From NCBI GenBank assembly GCA_963707135.1, contig CAVPOY010000020.1:1-64000 (forward strand): 64,000 nucleotides of DNA, in the 5' to 3' direction. Positions 60,677 to 64,000 of this stretch are shown piece after piece (position 1 is the first letter of the stretch; the number at the start of each line of letters is the position of its first letter). The notes beneath the pieces were generated by a model, which was not told the DNA's origin, ran no database searches, and saw only the letters and a list, made by a program, of their open reading frames with translations. Both the position numbers and the translations under genes were made by a program. Source of the DNA: JBGSTR01 sp963707135 (lineage in GTDB: Bacteria > Pseudomonadota > Gammaproteobacteria > Chromatiales > Chromatiaceae).

Positions 60677-61639
60677 TCAGAACAGATCCTGCTCGATGCG
60701 CAGGTACGCGTGGCTGATGGCCTCGCCGATTTGATCGAAGCCGTTCCAGTCCTTGAAGGCGGCCAGATCCTCGATGACCTTGTCCCTCATCTCGAAATCG
60801 CTGAGCCCCGCCTCGAAATGGCGCTTGACCGAATCGTAGAGGGCCTGATGGAAGGAAAGCGCCAGGCGCGGGACCTCTTTGCCGCCGCTCTTTCCGTGTC
60901 CGGGTATGAACACCTCGTTGTCGGTGTCCAGGATGAACTGCAGGGTCTCGATGTGTCCCAGCACGTCGCCGTCCGCGTGCTGGGACGAGATGCGCGTGAC
61001 CATGCCGACGTCGCCCATGAACATGGTCCGCTCCCGGCCGATCTCGAACAGCAGGTCGTTGTCCGAATGGGCCTTGCCCTTGAAATAGACCTGAATCGCC
61101 GTGTCGCCGAATTCCAGGGTCTCGCCACCCTTGAGCCCCACGTCCGGCGCCGTGATCACCGTGCCGCTGGTGGCGCCGTTCGTCAGCCGGTCGAGAAGCT
61201 CGATCCAGCGGGCCCCGTCGCCCTCTCCGACCCGCTCGATCATGCGCTCGTGGGCGTAGATGACCGCGTCCGGATAGGCCTGCCGGATCGCCTGATTGCC
61301 CAGCCAGTGGTCCCCGTGGACATGGGTGTTGAAGACGGCCTTGACCGGCTTGTCGGTGACGGAGGCGATCTTCTCGAGCACGGCGGCACCGATCTGCACG
61401 CTGCTGCCGGGATCAATGACCACCACGCCGTCGTCGGTGACGATGAAGCCGGGGTTGTTCATGAACCCGCCGTTCTCCGGGTTCGGCGCCTGAACCGGGC
61501 CATGAACCACGTAGATGTGTTCGGTCAGCTGCTCCAGCGGCAGCGCCTCGACGACCGGCGAAACCACGACATCGTGGGCGACGGCGACGGGCGGGGCGCC
61601 TATCAGCGCGGCGAAGATCCAGCGCGGGGCTAGCCTCAT
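60677..61639 (-). CDS. Exported MBL-fold metallo-hydrolase (SoxH-like)
   Basis: The 320-residue protein has a signal peptide (MRLAPRWIFAALIGAPPVAVA) and the metallo-beta-lactamase metal motif THVHGDHWLGN near residue 103. It also has MGDVGMVTRISSQHADG and the late His of FIPGHGKSGG. It resembles SoxH-type exported zinc hydrolases found with sulfur oxidation or quinoprotein genes. No sox cluster is next to it, so SoxH is a resemblance only. ATG 61639 follows a CGGAG site. Confidence 0.82.
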   Translation of the reverse strand: MRLAPRWIFAALIGAPPVAVAHDVVVSPVVEALPLEQLTEHIYVVHGPVQAPNPENGGFMNNPGFIVTDDGVVVIDPGSSVQIGAAVLEKIASVTDKPVKAVFNTHVHGDHWLGNQAIRQAYPDAVIYAHERMIERVGEGDGARWIELLDRLTNGATSGTVITAPDVGLKGGETLEFGDTAIQVYFKGKAHSDNDLLFEIGRERTMFMGDVGMVTRISSQHADGDVLGHIETLQFILDTDNEVFIPGHGKSGGKEVPRLALSFHQALYDSVKRHFEAGLSDFEMRDKVIEDLAAFKDWNGFDQIGEAISHAYLRIEQDLF

Positions 61640-61809
61640 GTTCGGTCTCCGTTGGTGTGATTTGTTCTCGGGCCCGTGGCGCTCTTGTTGGTGCCGTCGG
61701 GAACGGGGTCACGCGAGACTAGCCTATCCGCCCAATGGTTGGCGACCCCAAGTCGCCGCGGGCGGCTCGCTGCCGGCATGCAAACGGCCTCTCGAGCTAG
61801 AATCCCCGG

Positions 61810-62232
61810 ATGATCGAGGTGTCGCCCCGCCTATTCATCCCGGAGTCCGAGCTCAGCGAACGGTTCATCCGCTCGCCGGGACCCGGCGGTCAGAACGTCA
61901 ACAAGGTGGCGACCGCGGTTCAGCTGAGCTTCGACGTCGCGGGCTCGCCGTCGCTTCCCGAGGACGTGCGGCGCCGACTGATCCGGCTCGCCGGCCGGCG
62001 GGTGGACTCCGCCGGCATTCTGACGCTCGAGGCCCATCGGTTCCGCACCCGCGAACGGAACCGCGAGGATGCGCGTGCCCGGCTCGCCGACCTGGTGCGG
62101 CAGGCCGCCCATCGCCCAAAGGCCCGCGTAGCAACCAGGCCGACCCGAGCGTCGAAGGAGCGCCGACTGGACTCGAAACGCCGCAACGCAAAGACCAAAC
62201 GCCTGCGCGGCGATTGGCGCGGGGCCGAGTAA
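61810..62232 (+). CDS. arfB: Alternative ribosome-rescue factor ArfB
   Basis: ArfB releases ribosomes stalled on truncated mRNA by hydrolysing peptidyl-tRNA. The 140-residue protein has the release-factor GGQ at residues 26-28 in RSPGPGGQNVNK and the basic, disordered C-terminal tail (RASKERRLDSKRRNAKTKRLRG) that enters the empty mRNA channel. Length and features match E. coli ArfB (YaeJ, 140). ATG 61810; promoter-like TAGAAT at 61798. Confidence 0.95.
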   Translation: MIEVSPRLFIPESELSERFIRSPGPGGQNVNKVATAVQLSFDVAGSPSLPEDVRRRLIRLAGRRVDSAGILTLEAHRFRTRERNREDARARLADLVRQAAHRPKARVATRPTRASKERRLDSKRRNAKTKRLRGDWRGAE

Positions 62233-62237
62233 GACCC

Positions 62238-62417
62238 CTACTCGTCCGCCTCCACGACGATGCCGGTTCCGTCCTTGGCGCTGATGATGACCAGCTTCCC
62301 AAGCGTCGGATGACGTGCGGTCACCACGTTGAAGGCCGCCGTCGATTTCTCGCCGATCAGCTCGCTCTCGTCTTTCAGGTCCCGGATGATCGGCGCGTCT
62401 GCATCGAACATGCGCAT
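62238..62417 (-). CDS. Small conserved-looking protein (59 aa)
   Basis: A 59-residue minus-strand frame with ATG at 62417 behind a GAGGGGATAAGC ribosome site. The protein begins MRMFDADAPIIRDLKDESEL and ends GTGIVVEADE; it is acidic, soluble and uniform in codon use. No family is recognised. The regular beta/alpha pattern and good start site make it likely to be real. It sits convergent with arfB with a 5-bp gap, between it and the AsmA gene. Confidence 0.6.
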   Translation of the reverse strand: MRMFDADAPIIRDLKDESELIGEKSTAAFNVVTARHPTLGKLVIISAKDGTGIVVEADE

Positions 62418-62504
62418 GCTTATCCCCTCTCGTTTTGTGATTCCGGTAGATCGGGATTTGGATTCATGAAGCGGAGCGGCCGGATTTGCAAGTCGGATTC
62501 GCCG

Positions 62505-64000
62505 TTAACGCCTGGATCGGGATGGCGATGTCCCGCCCGCCGCCGGCGTATCGCCGCCAAGAATACCCCTGACCGCGTCGCCCGCGCCCTTGAGCACGTT
62601 CCCGACACCCTCGACCACGGCACCGGTTCCCTGGAGAACCGCATCGGTGCCAGCCCGCGCCGCGCCCTTGACAATCTGACTGCTCTTATGGCCCAGTCCG
62701 TACGGAACGTTTCCGGTCGCGATCTGCACGCAGTCATTGCGGACCGCAATGTCGCCAAGCGCCTGCACGAGCATCAGCTGCGGGACCGCGACCTTCGCGG
62801 CCAGGTCGGCGAGCGTCAGCAGCAGGCCCGCTTTCTCGATCCGATAGCTCGGCGACGCGATCGGCCCGGAGACGACGACCGGGGTCGCCACGCTCAGGGT
62901 CACGCCCTTCGGGGTCGGGTCGACCCGCACGTCGAGGGTCGCGCTCACCAGGTCCAGGTCGCCAACGGCCACGACCAGCGAGTTCGGCGTGTCGACCACG
63001 GCCTTGACCGCGGTGCGCCCGCGGCGGAAATCGAGCGCGACGGTGCCGCAGTTGACCTTCGCGAGCCGGGCGCCGGGCGTGACCAGCTGGCCCAGTAGGG
63101 CCGCCGCGCCGCCGACGATCCGATCCAGCCCGGCGACATCGGCCTGCGCGTCCTCGACCAACGCCACCACGCTCCCCGAGAGGCTCTCCGCGGCGGAGCG
63201 CTCCGAACGGACGACCGTTGTGAGCTCAGCCCCGAGATCCAGTTCGCCGCGAACCATTCCACTCGCACGGGTCGAGGCGATCAGCGGGGCGATCGCTAGT
63301 TTCTCGGCCCGCAGGTCGATCTTAAGAGTGGGTTCGCCCACGGAATTCAGCTCGGCATTGAGCCGCGCGGTCCGTCCGTCGGTGCGACCCGAGGCCTCGA
63401 GGCCGAGCCGGCCGTTTTCGAGCACGGCGTCGACGACGAGGTCGCCGAGCGGCACGTAGGGGTTCGGGGCGCTCTTAAGCTTCACCCGGGCGCGCCCGTC
63501 GAACGTGCCCATCCAGTCGAGCCCGATCGGCTCGTCCGAGTAGATCCGACGGCCCGGCCCTTGGGCCGCCTGGCGGCGGCCGTATGCGTTCGCGAGCTGG
63601 GGGATCAGGTCCAGCTCGGCGGCCTCGAGCATCAGGTCCGCGCGGGGACGCTTGCCCTCGAGGCTGACCTCCAGTGAGCCTGTTGCCCGCCCCTTGCCCA
63701 GTGTCAGATCGAACGGCGCGACACTGAAGGCCGCAGGTCCGCCCCGCAGCCCCGCGGTCACGGCCACCGGTCCCAGGCCCTCGGCGTCCGCGCCGAGCCA
63801 CGGCGACAGCCCGGCGAGTGATTCGCCCTTGACGCTCACCGAGGCATTCAGATCCCCGCCGGCAAAGGGATCCGCGACCCGCCCCTCGGCGGCCAGATCG
63901 AGACCCAGCAGCCGCCCCTTGAGGTCGATCGGCAAGGGCTCGGTCGCGCCGAGTATCCGCGACAGGGCCGCGGTCGTGCCCTCCACCTGAAACGGTTGGC
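62505..64000 (-). CDS. AsmA-family protein, C-terminal part (runs off the window)
   Basis: About 498 residues of a longer protein continue past 64000 (QPFQVEGTTAALSR... at the edge). It has AsmA/AsmA-like repeated beta segments (GRLLGLDLAAEGRVADPFAGGDLNASVSVKGESLAGLSPWLG, LEAAELDLIPQLANAYG, GELDLGAELTT, VDPTPKGVTLSVATPVVVSGPIASPSYRIEK). AsmA-type proteins are bridge-like inner-membrane-anchored lipid transporters or regulators of outer-membrane assembly. The last ~60 residues include GAVVEGVGNVLKGAGDAVRGILGG. The N-terminus is missing from this window. Confidence 0.88.
   Translation of the reverse strand, partial: QPFQVEGTTAALSRILGATEPLPIDLKGRLLGLDLAAEGRVADPFAGGDLNASVSVKGESLAGLSPWLGADAEGLGPVAVTAGLRGGPAAFSVAPFDLTLGKGRATGSLEVSLEGKRPRADLMLEAAELDLIPQLANAYGRRQAAQGPGRRIYSDEPIGLDWMGTFDGRARVKLKSAPNPYVPLGDLVVDAVLENGRLGLEASGRTDGRTARLNAELNSVGEPTLKIDLRAEKLAIAPLIASTRASGMVRGELDLGAELTTVVRSERSAAESLSGSVVALVEDAQADVAGLDRIVGGAAALLGQLVTPGARLAKVNCGTVALDFRRGRTAVKAVVDTPNSLVVAVGDLDLVSATLDVRVDPTPKGVTLSVATPVVVSGPIASPSYRIEKAGLLLTLADLAAKVAVPQLMLVQALGDIAVRNDCVQIATGNVPYGLGHKSSQIVKGAARAGTDAVLQGTGAVVEGVGNVLKGAGDAVRGILGGDTPAAGGTSPSRSRR

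Overview
The window is a GC-rich (roughly two-thirds G+C by eye), densely coded chromosomal segment, most likely from a gammaproteobacterium of the purple-sulfur or sulfur-oxidiser type (order Chromatiales or a relative). Three things point there. The block ptpA ... kdsB-trm112-lpxK-(msbA)-exbD-exbB-comEC-DUF2062-lolD-lolC follows the order known from Pseudomonas. cmoB, ppk1, a yeast-type leuA, a TRAP dicarboxylate transporter and a SoxH-like metallo-hydrolase are present. Two exported Gly/Tyr/Pro-rich proteins recall sulfur-globule envelope proteins. The order-level placement is inference; no rRNA, tRNA or photosynthesis gene is present to settle it.

Layout. 1-7.1 kb: two tandem exported FG-GAP/ASPIC/Calx-beta paralogues (minus strand) with near-identical repeated Cys-containing C-terminal modules; each carries one frameshift. 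7.6-10.1 kb: leuA divergent from an Lrp/AsnC regulator, with a 16-bp perfect hairpin in the leuA leader and a 6-4-6 palindrome before the regulator. 10.2-15.6 kb: an orphan PilB/GspE ATPase, a small gene behind a sigma-54-like promoter, a truncated ISAs1-family transposase, an unknown gene and a FUN14 gene. 15.6-19.7 kb: SLOG/MoCo-carrier gene overlapping cmoB, then ppk1 with a strong terminator. 19.7-22.6 kb: low-Mr tyrosine phosphatase, OsmC, two exported low-complexity proteins and an orphan plus-strand terminator. 22.7-32.7 kb: envelope biogenesis (KdsB, LpxK, MsbA, ExbBD, LolDC) with ComEC. 32.8-38.1 kb: 2-phosphoglycerate-kinase-like protein, CHASE histidine kinase with response regulator, histidine phosphatase. 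38.2-41.3 kb: dctPQM TRAP transporter. 41.6-45.2 kb: a three-gene coiled-coil operon of unknown function (TelA-like, DUF6384-like, coiled coil with poly-Gly tail). 45.5-49.4 kb: trpB2 (frameshifted), a Gfo/Idh oxidoreductase and a DUF433/DUF5615 toxin-antitoxin pair in a lower-GC patch. 49.4-55.2 kb: Cys-rich exported protein, PqiA-like membrane protein, dnaE. 55.4-64 kb: two Uma2 nucleases, an HExxH protein, a periplasmic Hsp20-like protein, SnoaL-like, MtaB, SoxH-like hydrolase, ArfB, a 59-residue protein and a partial AsmA protein.

The KdsB, LpxK, MsbA, ExbBD and LolDC genes together make, flip and sort outer-membrane lipid A/Kdo and lipoproteins, and mostly overlap by a few bases, so they are probably co-transcribed. 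Five genes in the window carry a single frame break in otherwise well-conserved sequence, so either the assembly has residual indels or several accessory genes are decaying.

The best candidate for an undescribed system is the 41.6-45.2 kb three-gene operon. The most suggestive structural story is the pair of exported Gly/Tyr-rich proteins, one of them carrying an alpha-crystallin domain.
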